Source of the DNA: Roseateles koreensis
Lineage (GTDB): Bacteria > Pseudomonadota > Gammaproteobacteria > Burkholderiales > Burkholderiaceae_C
Direction of reading: 5' to 3'
Assembly (NCBI RefSeq): GCF_028595305.1
Contig: NZ_JAQQXS010000006.1
Coordinates: 62,001-126,000 of the forward strand
DNA length: 64,000 bases
Shown: piece after piece, positions 57,240-64,000 of the stretch
How positions within the stretch are numbered: the stretch's first letter is position 1
Layout: each line of letters starts with the position of its first letter
Made by a program: the position numbers and the translations under genes
The notes under the pieces: generated by a model
What the model was told of the DNA's origin: nothing
What the model saw: only the letters and a program-made list of their open reading frames with translations
The model's database searches: none

Positions 57240-57641
57240 ATGCCCAAGCTCAAAACCTACATCGTCGAGGACAGCCCAGTCATTCGCGAAAACCTGATCG
57301 CGACTTTGGAAGAGTTGGGGCCTATTGAAGTGGTGGGAACGGCTGAAGATGAAGCTTCGGCGGTGCAGTGGATGAGTGTGAATGCGCATCGATTTGACCT
57401 GGCGATCGTCGATGTTTTCCTGAAGCACGGCTCGGGGATTGGCGTATTGAAGGCGCTTTCCGCCTTGCCTAGAAACCACATTGCTGTGGTGTCTAGCAAC
57501 TACGCAACCGCCGAGATACGGCGCAAATGTCTCGAACTGGGGGCGGCGCGGGTCTTCGATAAGTCCAATGAAATAGATGACTTGCTTGCCTATTGCTGCC
57601 GATTGGCGGCGGGCGAAACCGGCCAAGGCGAGCTAACTTGA
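57240..57641 (+). CDS. Stand-alone response regulator receiver
   Basis: This 133-residue protein is a single CheY-like receiver domain without an output domain. The acidic pocket residue D11, phosphoacceptor D58, the hydroxyl residue at S85/S86 and K108 are all in place, so it should be phosphorylated. It converges on the NarL-type regulator gene with a ten-base gap. It may act by protein contact, perhaps as a phosphate sink or connector for the nearby kinase; no partner is shown directly. Confidence 0.88.
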   Translation: MPKLKTYIVEDSPVIRENLIATLEELGPIEVVGTAEDEASAVQWMSVNAHRFDLAIVDVFLKHGSGIGVLKALSALPRNHIAVVSSNYATAEIRRKCLELGAARVFDKSNEIDDLLAYCCRLAAGETGQGELT

Positions 57642-57651
57642 ACTTGTTCTT

Positions 57652-58284
57652 CTATTGAATCAAGCCGTTCTTGAGCGCGTAATAGGTCAAATCACTATTG
57701 GATGCCAAATTCATTTTTTCCATCACCCGCGTTCGATAGGTGCTGACCGTTTTGACGCTGAGCGACATGCTGTCGGCCATATGGCCAATTGTTTCGCCCT
57801 TGGCCAAGCGGAGAAAGACTTGCAACTCGCGTTCCGACAAGGCCTCATGCAGGGGACGATCGCCGCCGCCGCTGAGCCCGTCGGCCAGTTGCTCGGCCAA
57901 CGCGGCCGTGATGTATTTGCGTCCTCGGGCCACGGTGCGTATCGCGAGGACGATGTCCTCAGGGTCGCAGTCCTTGTTCAAATAGCCGCTGGCGCCTTGG
58001 CGCAGCAAGGTGGTGGCGTAATGGGCTTCGGGAAAACCGCTCAGAATCAACACCGGCAAGTCGGGTGCTCGAGCTTTGATGGCCGCCAGCGCATCCACGC
58101 CGCTTTGATCTGGCATCGAGATATCCAATAGGATCACATCGACATCGCCTTGACGAACTATCTCCATGGCCTCCCGGCCGGTGGCGGCCTCGGCCACGAC
58201 TTCAAGATCTGCTTGCTCAGCAAAAAACTGGCGCAGGCCAACTCGAACTATGGCATGGTCATCAACTATCGCGATTCGAATCAT
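57652..58284 (-). CDS. NarL/LuxR-family response regulator
   Basis: This 210-residue regulator has a receiver domain with D8, D9, phosphoacceptor D54 and K104, and a C-terminal LuxR-type helix-turn-helix (about 145-205, ALSERELQVFLRLAKGETIG). It resembles the GacA/UvrY and NarL group. It is divergent from a NarX-type kinase gene, 56 bases away, which is presumably its partner. The GTAGG-N6-CCTAC sites nearby are possible targets. Confidence 0.92.
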   Translation of the reverse strand: MIRIAIVDDHAIVRVGLRQFFAEQADLEVVAEAATGREAMEIVRQGDVDVILLDISMPDQSGVDALAAIKARAPDLPVLILSGFPEAHYATTLLRQGASGYLNKDCDPEDIVLAIRTVARGRKYITAALAEQLADGLSGGGDRPLHEALSERELQVFLRLAKGETIGHMADSMSLSVKTVSTYRTRVMEKMNLASNSDLTYYALKNGLIQ

Positions 58285-58340
58285 ATGTGCGGTGACGCTC
58301 CCTGCTTCGATGATCCCATGAATCTCGGCCGGGCCCGCGT

Positions 58341-59693
58341 ATGAAATTGCTGATTTCCGGAAGACGCGGCACTCTGGTGGTGGCGCTGGCCTGTGTGGCC
58401 GCGGTGGTATTCATGATCCACAGCGAGCAATCGTATTGGCGGGCCAGCACGGCACTTGAAAAAATGGCGGCTAATGAGGAATTATCCGTCCGGACGGCGG
58501 AGTTGTTGAAGAATTTGGCGTATGCCCACGCCGGTCAAGTCGAATTCCTGCTGACGCAAGAAAGCCGCCATTTGGAAGCCTTTGGGCAAGGCTTGGCTTT
58601 GAGTGAGTCAACCGTACGCTTGTTGGAACTCAAGTTTGAGCAAGACCCGCAGGTTCTTTCTGTGCTGCGGCCGATGGATTCCTTATTGGCTGCCCGCCAG
58701 CAAGCATTGGCTCAAATTGAACAATGTGCTGGCAAACCCTGCCGTGGCGAAGCCGTCATGCGGTTGAGGCAGCTGGCTGATGGCGCACCCTTGAACAATC
58801 TGTGGGCAAGCCTGGCCGAAATGCTACGCCTAGAGGCGTGGCGAATTGGCGAGCAGCGCAGGCAAATCGGCAAGATCTTGGCAATCGGCCGTGTGGGTTT
58901 GATTGGCCTTTGCGCATTCAGTCTACTGGCCTTGCTCCTGTACCTTCATCGCACCTTGAAGCTCACGCATCAAATGCAGGACTCTCGGCGCACGCTGCAA
59001 GACGACCGGGACCAACTCAAGGATGAAGCAGCCATCAGCACACTCATGCTGACTGAGTTGACTCAGCATCTCCTGACCGCGCGTGAGGACGAGCGTGGCC
59101 GGTTGGCCCGCAATCTCCATGACGAGCTGGGTGCGCTGCTGACTTCAGCCAAGCTGGATGCGGCCCGTATCAAGTCGCGTTTGGGTGGCGCAGCACCCGA
59201 AGCCTCTGAACGGCTGTCCCATTTGGTTAACACCCTTAACGCCAGCATCGCCCTGGGGCGCAACATCATTGAAGATTTACGGCCCTCTACATTGAGCAAT
59301 CTGGGCTTGGTGGCCACGTTGGAGATATTGGTGCGGGAGTTCGCTGAGGCCAAAGGCTTGGAGGCGCACTGCGATCTGCATCCGGTTGAACTTGCCAGTA
59401 GCACCGAAATTGTTGTGTTTCGGGTCATTCAAGAGGCGATCACGAACATCTCCAAGTACGCGCAAGCCAAGCAAATTTGGGTTCAGATGGGGCGAGACGA
59501 AGGCTGGATTAAGGTGTCTGTGCGGGATGATGGTGTGGGATTTGACAGCGAAGTCACACCTCGATCTGCCTATGGCTTGTTAGGCATGAGATTGCGCATC
59601 GAGGCTGAAGGAGGTCGCTTGACGGTGCAGTCCGAGTTGGGCAAGGGCAGCTTGATTCAAATGCTGCTGCCGGTTGATCCTCACAGGCGCTGA
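58341..59693 (+). CDS. NarX/DegS-type sensor histidine kinase
   Basis: This 450-residue membrane kinase has a first helix at about residues 10-28, a periplasmic four-helix (CHASE3-like) region of about 150 residues with one cysteine pair in QCAGKPCRG, and a second helix near 185-205. The HisKA_3 domain has H260 in RNLHDELGALL. The ATPase part has IQEAITNISKYA, DDGVGFD and GLLGMRLR. It pairs with the divergent LuxR-type regulator. The signal is not known. Confidence 0.92.
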   Translation: MKLLISGRRGTLVVALACVAAVVFMIHSEQSYWRASTALEKMAANEELSVRTAELLKNLAYAHAGQVEFLLTQESRHLEAFGQGLALSESTVRLLELKFEQDPQVLSVLRPMDSLLAARQQALAQIEQCAGKPCRGEAVMRLRQLADGAPLNNLWASLAEMLRLEAWRIGEQRRQIGKILAIGRVGLIGLCAFSLLALLLYLHRTLKLTHQMQDSRRTLQDDRDQLKDEAAISTLMLTELTQHLLTAREDERGRLARNLHDELGALLTSAKLDAARIKSRLGGAAPEASERLSHLVNTLNASIALGRNIIEDLRPSTLSNLGLVATLEILVREFAEAKGLEAHCDLHPVELASSTEIVVFRVIQEAITNISKYAQAKQIWVQMGRDEGWIKVSVRDDGVGFDSEVTPRSAYGLLGMRLRIEAEGGRLTVQSELGKGSLIQMLLPVDPHRR

Positions 59694-59747
59694 CAAAGGC
59701 TGAGCCACCGTCCTACAGCCTCGCGCTGGTTCGTCTGACCCGGAGTC

Positions 59748-59759
59748 GGCGGTACCGCC
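59748..59759. other. Perfect 12-base palindrome before the DUF1328 gene
   Basis: GGCGGTACCGCC lies 54 bases after the kinase stop and about 110 bases before the DUF1328 start. It could be an operator or a minimal hairpin. Confidence 0.35.
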
Positions 59760-59871
59760 TATCGCTTGTGGCGGCGGCACGATAGAGACTCAAGCCATCC
59801 TGTGGCTTCTCAGCCCGCAGGCCTTTGACCCCTATCGTTCAGCCGCATCGTCGGCTCATAAGGAGATCGCC

Positions 59872-60036
59872 ATGCTGTATTACGCCGCCGTATTTTTTGT
59901 GATTGCATTGGTTGCTGCCGTTTTCGGCTTCGGTGGCATTGCCGCGGGTGCGGTAGGTATTGCAAAGATCCTTTTCCTTGTCTTTGCTGTCATGGCCATC
60001 GCCAGCTTCTTGCTTGGCTGGAGCCGCAGGCCCTAA
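59872..60036 (+). CDS. DUF1328 family small membrane protein
   Basis: This 54-residue, two-helix membrane protein matches DUF1328 (YtjA-like). The sequence opens [20 protein letters not shown] and contains [15 protein letters not shown], the family signature. An AAGGAG site precedes the start by six bases. Family members are often induced by envelope or osmotic stress. A DUF883 gene follows 43 bases later on the same strand. Confidence 0.9.
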   Translation: MLYYAAVFFVIALVAAVFGFGGIAAGAVGIAKILFLVFAVMAIASFLLGWSRRP

Positions 60037-60079
60037 TTCCGGGCGCTTTTATTCATCCCCCACGTACAAAGGAAAAATC

Positions 60080-60433
60080 ATGTTTGAAACCCATAAACCC
60101 ACCTCGGCCGCCAGCAAATTGGATCATTCGAGCCAGTCCGGCGAACAGGCTTTCCAAGCCACCAAAGAACTGACGCAAGAGGCGTTCAACGACTTGGCTG
60201 AAGGCGCACAAGAGTTGCAACAAGAGGCTGGCGCTCAGATCTCCAGCATGGCGAAACAAACCATGGATTCCGTGCGGGATCAGTCCAGGCGTATTCGCGA
60301 ACAAGCCGCGCGGTTGAGTGTGAGTACCACTCACTACATTCGTGACGAGCCAATCAAGTCCGTGCTGATGGCCGCGGCTTCTGGCGCAGTGCTGATGGCC
60401 TTGATCCGCATGATGAGCCGCAGCCGAGGCTGA
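60080..60433 (+). CDS. DUF883 (ElaB/YqjD-like) membrane-anchored protein
   Basis: This 117-residue protein has a long amphipathic helical N-terminal part rich in alanine, glutamine and glutamate, and one C-terminal helix (SVLMAAASGAVLMALIRMM) ending in arginines. This is the build of ElaB/YqjD proteins, inner-membrane proteins linked to stationary phase and ribosome association in enterobacteria. The start has an AAAGGA site. It is probably co-transcribed with DUF1328. Confidence 0.88.
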   Translation: MFETHKPTSAASKLDHSSQSGEQAFQATKELTQEAFNDLAEGAQELQQEAGAQISSMAKQTMDSVRDQSRRIREQAARLSVSTTHYIRDEPIKSVLMAAASGAVLMALIRMMSRSRG

Positions 60434-60534
60434 TTCAGCGCATACAAGAACTGGCTCTTTTGCTTTCCAACGAACCTGCTGTCTTGGCAGGCCATGCGCA
60501 AGCTTGTGCCGAGTTGTTGGGATGGGACCTCGGT

Positions 60535-60732
60535 TTAGCAGAGCGGGCCTTGCGGCGACGCTTTGCAGTGTTCGGGCGGCGGCGCTTCGTTGGCAGTTGC
60601 CGTACCCGAAGCCCGCCCTGGTGGCGGCGCCCCTTCCGCTGTGAAGTCTGTTTTTTGTTGAGGTAAACCCAGCGCCTTAGTGGCGGCGTCAAGGGCAGAC
60701 TTGGGTGCTGGTCTTGTGTGTTTGCGTTTCAT
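60535..60732 (-). CDS. Small basic protein of unknown function
   Basis: This 65-residue frame begins MKRKHTRPAPKSALDAATKA and is proline-rich at the C-terminus. A good AAAGG ribosome site lies seven bases before the start. Overlapping frames on the other strand are less convincing. It has no recognised domain. It lies 87 bases downstream of the sugar dehydrogenase gene on the same strand. Confidence 0.45.
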   Translation of the reverse strand: MKRKHTRPAPKSALDAATKALGLPQQKTDFTAEGAPPPGRASGTATANEAPPPEHCKASPQGPLC

Positions 60733-60819
60733 CGCGAACCTTTGGGTTTAGAAAATCGATGGGCTGAGTTGCTTGGCTGGCAATGGCGCGCCGTCTTCGT
60801 CGGAGCTTGCTGATTTCGA

Positions 60820-62196
60820 TCATTCCGGCTTGAGGCGGCTGACGCGCCAAACCACATTGCCAACGTCGTCAGCCACCAGCAGGGCTCCGCTGGAGTCAAG
60901 GGCTACTCCGACCGGGCGCCCGTAGGCTTGACCCTCGGCGTTGAGAAAGCCGGTTAAAACATCCTGCACTGGCCCGTCTATGGGACGGCCCTTGGCGAAG
61001 GGCACGAAAATCACTTTGTAGCCGCTTTGCGGTCGGCGATTCCATGATCCATGCATGCCAATGAACATGCCGTTGGCGAAATTGGCGGAGAGGCGATTCC
61101 CCTTCGCGGATGCCAAACCCAGTGGCGCTGTGTGAGCCCCCAAGGCGAAGTCCGGCACTCGCGCACGGGCGACCTGATCGGGGGCCGATGGCTGCACGCG
61201 GATGTCGACATGGGCGCCGTAGTAGCTGAAAGGCCAGCCGTAGAAATCGCCCTCATGTACTGAGCTCAGATAGTCGGGCACCAAATCGCTGCCGAGCTCA
61301 TCGCGCTCGTTGACCACGGCCCACAAGGTGTCGGCCTCTCCGGTAGCGGTCACCCAACTCATGCCATTGGGATTGCGCATACCGGTCGCGAAAGCTCTGC
61401 TGCGACCCGACTTGAGTGTGAGCTCCCAGATGGCGGCACGCCCAACTTCGGCGCCGAGTCCCCGCTCGCCTACATTGCTGTTGGAACCCACCGTGATGTA
61501 AAGGCGCTGGCCGTCATTGCTGGCCAGCAGGTTTTTGGTCCAATGGTGGTTGATTGGCCCTGCGGGCAGATCCAGCACCTTGACTCCAACTTCACTGATA
61601 CGGGTTTGACCTGGCACGTAGGCAAAGCGCAGCACAGCATCCGAGTTAGCCACGTACAGCTGGCCGTCAATCCAGGCCATGCCATAGGGTGAATTCAGAT
61701 CTTTAAGCAGCACGGTGCGCAAGTTGGCGACGCCGTCGCCATCGCTATCGCGCAAGAGTGTGATTCGGTTGGCACTGGCTACGCCAGCGCTGGCACGTTT
61801 CATCACCAAACCCATGAACCAAGCTTTCAGGCCTTGGCCGCCTTCGGGCTTGGGCGGGGCATTGCTCTCCGCCACCAGCACATCACCGTTGGGTAGGACA
61901 AGCAAATTTCTCGGGTGTTCGAGTTCGCTTGCAAAAGCATGGACCTGCAGGCCTGGTGCAGCTAGCGGAGTACGTCCTGACGGCCACCCTATGGCCTCGG
62001 CGATGTTGATGGTGGGGAACCAGCTGTTGACCGGTGGAGGTAGCGTGGGTTTGATCCCGGTCCCTGCCGCCAGGGGCTGGGTGGCGAACTCGCCGCACGC
62101 CCCCAGGAGCAAAAGGGCAGCCGCGCTCACAAGCGCTTTCGCACCTGGGCTCAGACCTGGATCGGGCCAGGTTCCTCGCATGCTTGCCATGGGCAT
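60820..62196 (-). CDS. Sorbosone/glucose dehydrogenase-like lipoprotein
   Basis: This 458-residue beta-propeller protein belongs to the GSDH/sorbosone dehydrogenase (PQQ-dependent sugar dehydrogenase-like) family. A lipoprotein signal with LLLLGAC ends near residue 34. Typical segments are LEHPRNLLVLPNGDVLVAES, TVGSNSNVGERG, GMRNPNGMSW and HGSWNRRPQSGYKVIFVPF. The ATG at 62196 begins nine bases after the DUF3309 gene. The family can oxidise sugars with PQQ, but many members in such clusters have no proven substrate. Confidence 0.88.
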   Translation of the reverse strand: MPMASMRGTWPDPGLSPGAKALVSAAALLLLGACGEFATQPLAAGTGIKPTLPPPVNSWFPTINIAEAIGWPSGRTPLAAPGLQVHAFASELEHPRNLLVLPNGDVLVAESNAPPKPEGGQGLKAWFMGLVMKRASAGVASANRITLLRDSDGDGVANLRTVLLKDLNSPYGMAWIDGQLYVANSDAVLRFAYVPGQTRISEVGVKVLDLPAGPINHHWTKNLLASNDGQRLYITVGSNSNVGERGLGAEVGRAAIWELTLKSGRSRAFATGMRNPNGMSWVTATGEADTLWAVVNERDELGSDLVPDYLSSVHEGDFYGWPFSYYGAHVDIRVQPSAPDQVARARVPDFALGAHTAPLGLASAKGNRLSANFANGMFIGMHGSWNRRPQSGYKVIFVPFAKGRPIDGPVQDVLTGFLNAEGQAYGRPVGVALDSSGALLVADDVGNVVWRVSRLKPE

Positions 62197-62205
62197 GACG
62201 GTAGC

Positions 62206-62364
62206 CTAGATGCGCCCAAGCAGCAGCAAAATCACCACAATCATGACCACCAAGCCCAGACCACCGCTGGGCCCATAGCCCCAATTGCGGCTGTGAGGCC
62301 AGCGCGGAAATGCACCGATCAACATCAAAACTAACAGAATCAAAAGTAGGGTGCCTAAGCTCAT
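62206..62364 (-). CDS. DUF3309 family small membrane protein
   Basis: This 52-residue protein has two hydrophobic segments around a short loop, PRWPHSRNWGYGPSGGLG, which is the DUF3309 hallmark. An AAGGAG site precedes the ATG at 62364. It sits between the PRC-barrel gene and the dehydrogenase gene, all on the minus strand. The function is unknown, and the family is frequent in stress-linked clusters. Confidence 0.88.
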   Translation of the reverse strand: MSLGTLLLILLVLMLIGAFPRWPHSRNWGYGPSGGLGLVVMIVVILLLLGRI

Positions 62365-62462
62365 GTGGGTTCTCCTTGACTGGAGGGGCCAGGCTTGGTG
62401 CCGTGGCAGGGTTGAGATGGCGGTGTTTGAACGAGAAGCCGACGCGCCCAAAGGACTAGCGC

Positions 62463-62474
62463 CTCGGCGCCGAG
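62463..62474. other. Perfect palindrome after the PRC-barrel gene
   Basis: CTCGGCGCCGAG lies directly after the stop codon of the PRC-barrel gene. It has no T-run and may be a weak 3' hairpin. Confidence 0.3.
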
Positions 62475-62475
62475 A

Positions 62476-62925
62476 TCAGCCCATCAAGATGTCGCCATGG
62501 ACTTTGTTGCCGTAGTAGGCGTGGATGCCCTCTGCCCAATTGGCATTGGCCATATCGGGCCATTGATCCTTGTTGAAGCCCGGTGCGTCTTCGAGCCGGC
62601 TCTTATCAATGTTTAGAGTGAAGCGTTTGTTCACAGTGTCCAGCTTGAGCGCGCTCCATGGCACCGCGAACAGCCTTTCGCCAAGCTTGAGAAAGCCGCC
62701 GAAGGACAGAACTGCATAGCTAATGCGGCCGCTGGTGACGTCCAACATGATTTCCTTGATATCCCCCAACTCTTCGCCGGCCACGTTGTAGACGTCATTG
62801 CCAATCAAGGTGTTGGCCCCCATCAGGCGAGGGCCTGGGCCTTGATGGGAATTCGCGGTGAATTGCCCGACAGTCTTGTCGCTTGATCGGTAGATGCCGT
62901 AGGGATCGCGTTCTTCGTAGTTCAT
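62476..62925 (-). CDS. PRC-barrel domain protein
   Basis: This 149-residue cytoplasmic protein has a PRC-barrel domain (about residues 35-110), with LIGNDVYNVAGEELGDIKEIMLD as its core, followed by a short tail with NKDQWPDMANANWAEGIHAYYG that is common in proteobacterial members. The start has a GGAG site. PRC-barrel proteins of this type are found with stress and membrane-associated genes. It heads a minus-strand unit of three genes. Confidence 0.9.
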   Translation of the reverse strand: MNYEERDPYGIYRSSDKTVGQFTANSHQGPGPRLMGANTLIGNDVYNVAGEELGDIKEIMLDVTSGRISYAVLSFGGFLKLGERLFAVPWSALKLDTVNKRFTLNIDKSRLEDAPGFNKDQWPDMANANWAEGIHAYYGNKVHGDILMG

Positions 62926-63160
62926 TTGAGGCTCCAGGTCTGTTTCTCATTGGTGATTCGACTCTGGCGTTGGAATGAGGAAACAGCGCCGTTCCGCCAA
63001 GGTAGAGGAAAGCTCGCCTTTGCTCTGTGCGTTCGCCAACATTGCCTGATCCCGCTTCGGGCATGTGCGCCAACGCATGGACGCTGCTCTGGGTATCTCT
63101 GAGGATGCATGGGTTGAAGCTCTTATCGATCAGCCCTGAATCCCCGGCTGTGGAGACCTT

Positions 63161-63343
63161 ATGACCAAGCAAGCACGCATTGAAGGTCTTTTCGAATACC
63201 GAGAAGGAGATGGGTCCAGTATCAAGATTCGGCTGGGGCCCATGTGTAAGGTCTGTGCGCTGACCAACAGACAGCTCAAACTCCGCCCGCCAGCATGGAT
63301 TGGAGCGAAGAATCAGATTCGCTGCCGATGCCACGCCGCTTGA
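63161..63343 (+). CDS. Possible small protein ahead of the CBS gene
   Basis: This 60-codon frame begins MTKQARIEGLFEYREGDGSS with a GGAG site close by. The first 27 residues look like a real N-terminus of an uncharacterised family; the cysteine- and arginine-rich end does not, so the gene may be frameshifted or truncated. It ends 11 bases before the CBS gene. Confidence 0.4.
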   Translation: MTKQARIEGLFEYREGDGSSIKIRLGPMCKVCALTNRQLKLRPPAWIGAKNQIRCRCHAA

Positions 63344-63353
63344 AAGGAATGCC

Positions 63354-63860
63354 ATGTTTGATGTGAATACCAAGCTCGATCCCGATTTTTCTGCCGGGGG
63401 CGGTGCAGGACCGGCTGCAGCGGTGAGTGAGATCCAGGGGGTGGCCAGGTCGCGGCTGTTGACGGTGAGCCCGAGTGCCCATTTGATGGAGGTCGCGGCA
63501 TTACTCTCCAACGCGCAGATCAGCGTGGTGGTGGTCTGCAATGCCGAGGGACAGGTGTTAGGAACCATTACCGAAACCATGTTGGTCAGGCAATTAGGCT
63601 TGGGGCAAGCCGACTTCTTCGAAACCAGGGCTGCCGCCGTAATGACGCCGAATGTTGCGGTCTGCGCGCCCACCGACTCGCTGGTCAAGGTGCTGTCGAC
63701 CATGCATTTGCAGGGGTGGATTCATGTCGTCATGGCTGATGCCAGCAACAAGGCCGTCGGAGTCGTGAACGTGCGTGACGGTCTGCGCGCTCTGCTCAAT
63801 GCAGGCACTCACGAACAGGCGCTATTGCGCAATTACGTGATGGGCGTTGGCTACCAGTAG
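63354..63860 (+). CDS. CBS-domain pair protein
   Basis: This 168-residue protein has two CBS domains: about residues 35-90 (LTVSPSAHLMEVAALL) and 100-160 (FETRAAAVMTPNVAVCAPTDSL). It is only distantly similar to the CBS protein at 26 kb. The ATG at 63354 has an AAAGGA site; a longer frame from 63300 overlaps the small ORF upstream. Nothing recognisable follows up to the window edge. Confidence 0.85.
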   Translation: MFDVNTKLDPDFSAGGGAGPAAAVSEIQGVARSRLLTVSPSAHLMEVAALLSNAQISVVVVCNAEGQVLGTITETMLVRQLGLGQADFFETRAAAVMTPNVAVCAPTDSLVKVLSTMHLQGWIHVVMADASNKAVGVVNVRDGLRALLNAGTHEQALLRNYVMGVGYQ

Positions 63861-64000
63861 CCTAGGCCCTTGGCGAGAAGTACAAAAACGCAGATCAGCC
63901 GAATGGGCGTATCCCAGGATGGGATCGGGCCGATTTGTACTGCGCTTTCCTATGCTTGGTTCCGAATCGGGTGAAGCAAGACGTTGATGAGCTCGCGCAA

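Noticed and set aside
60460-60666. Plus-strand frame of 68 codons after the DUF883 gene
   Set aside because: It overlaps the minus-strand small ORF that has the better ribosome site, and its arginine/proline-rich end looks non-coding.
1-64000. tRNA, rRNA, CRISPR, insertion sequence or prophage
   Set aside because: I looked for cloverleaf cores, regularly spaced repeats, transposase motifs and integrase or phage structural proteins in the gaps and frames and found none.

Overview
This is a GC-rich chromosomal stretch of a Gram-negative betaproteobacterium. The best fit is Burkholderiales, probably Comamonadaceae-like. The reasons are the nuo operon ending in a DUF2818 gene, a tandem glycine riboswitch ahead of gcvT, a QseBC/PmrAB-like pair next to a Do-type protease, and the general protein flavour. 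The assignment is from recognition, not from a marker gene. I see no rRNA, tRNA, CRISPR array, insertion sequence or prophage.

Layout. 1-10.7 kb: the distal half of the NADH:quinone oxidoreductase operon (end of nuoF, then nuoG to nuoN), with a small DUF2818 membrane protein, a Nudix ADP-ribose pyrophosphatase-like enzyme and a DUF1178 protein behind it. 12-16.5 kb: an RND efflux adaptor and permease. 16.5-20.4 kb: an FAD-linked 2-hydroxyacid dehydrogenase with a DUF2069 protein, a YihY/BrkB protein, and an XRE-cupin regulator. 20.5-24 kb: threonine breakdown (kbl plus an SDR-type threonine dehydrogenase) and a glycerate kinase. 24-29.3 kb: alpha/beta hydrolase, MetY-like sulfhydrylase, CBS protein, aroC, MFS transporter. 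29.4-33.9 kb: a second RND adaptor and permease, then an orphan Hpt protein and a LysR regulator. 35.7-40.5 kb: a tightly coupled minus-strand operon of an alkyl-DHAP-synthase-like flavoenzyme, a GlpD-like dehydrogenase and an FGGY kinase. 40.7-42.3 kb: a GAF-PAS histidine kinase. 42.5-48.9 kb: sdaA and gcvTHP, with a tandem glycine riboswitch before gcvT. 49-52.7 kb: response regulator, sensor kinase and DegP-like protease. 52.9-55.6 kb: diguanylate cyclase, TauE/SafE permease and hydroxypyruvate isomerase. 56-63.9 kb: an accessory, stress-like region holding a secreted cysteine-repeat protein, a lone receiver, a NarL/NarX-type pair, small membrane proteins (DUF1328, DUF883, DUF3309), a PRC-barrel protein, a lipoprotein sugar dehydrogenase and a CBS protein.

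Two themes link the genes. The first is one-carbon and C2/C3 metabolism. Threonine goes to 2-amino-3-oxobutyrate and then to glycine plus acetyl-CoA, glycine is oxidised by the riboswitch-controlled cleavage system, serine is deaminated by SdaA, and glycerate and hydroxypyruvate enzymes lie nearby. The second is envelope sensing and stress: two efflux pumps, a two-component system apparently wired to a periplasmic protease through a PmrA-type CTTAAG direct repeat, and the 56-63.9 kb cluster with two identical-architecture GTAGG-N6-CCTAC inverted repeats.

The parts most worth follow-up are the AGPS-like/GlpD/FGGY operon with a large inverted repeat just upstream, the secreted protein with three exact Y-x-V-x4-C-D-x2-S-G-x2-K-x2-C repeats, and the candidate operators at 20448, 51027, 56960 and 57057.
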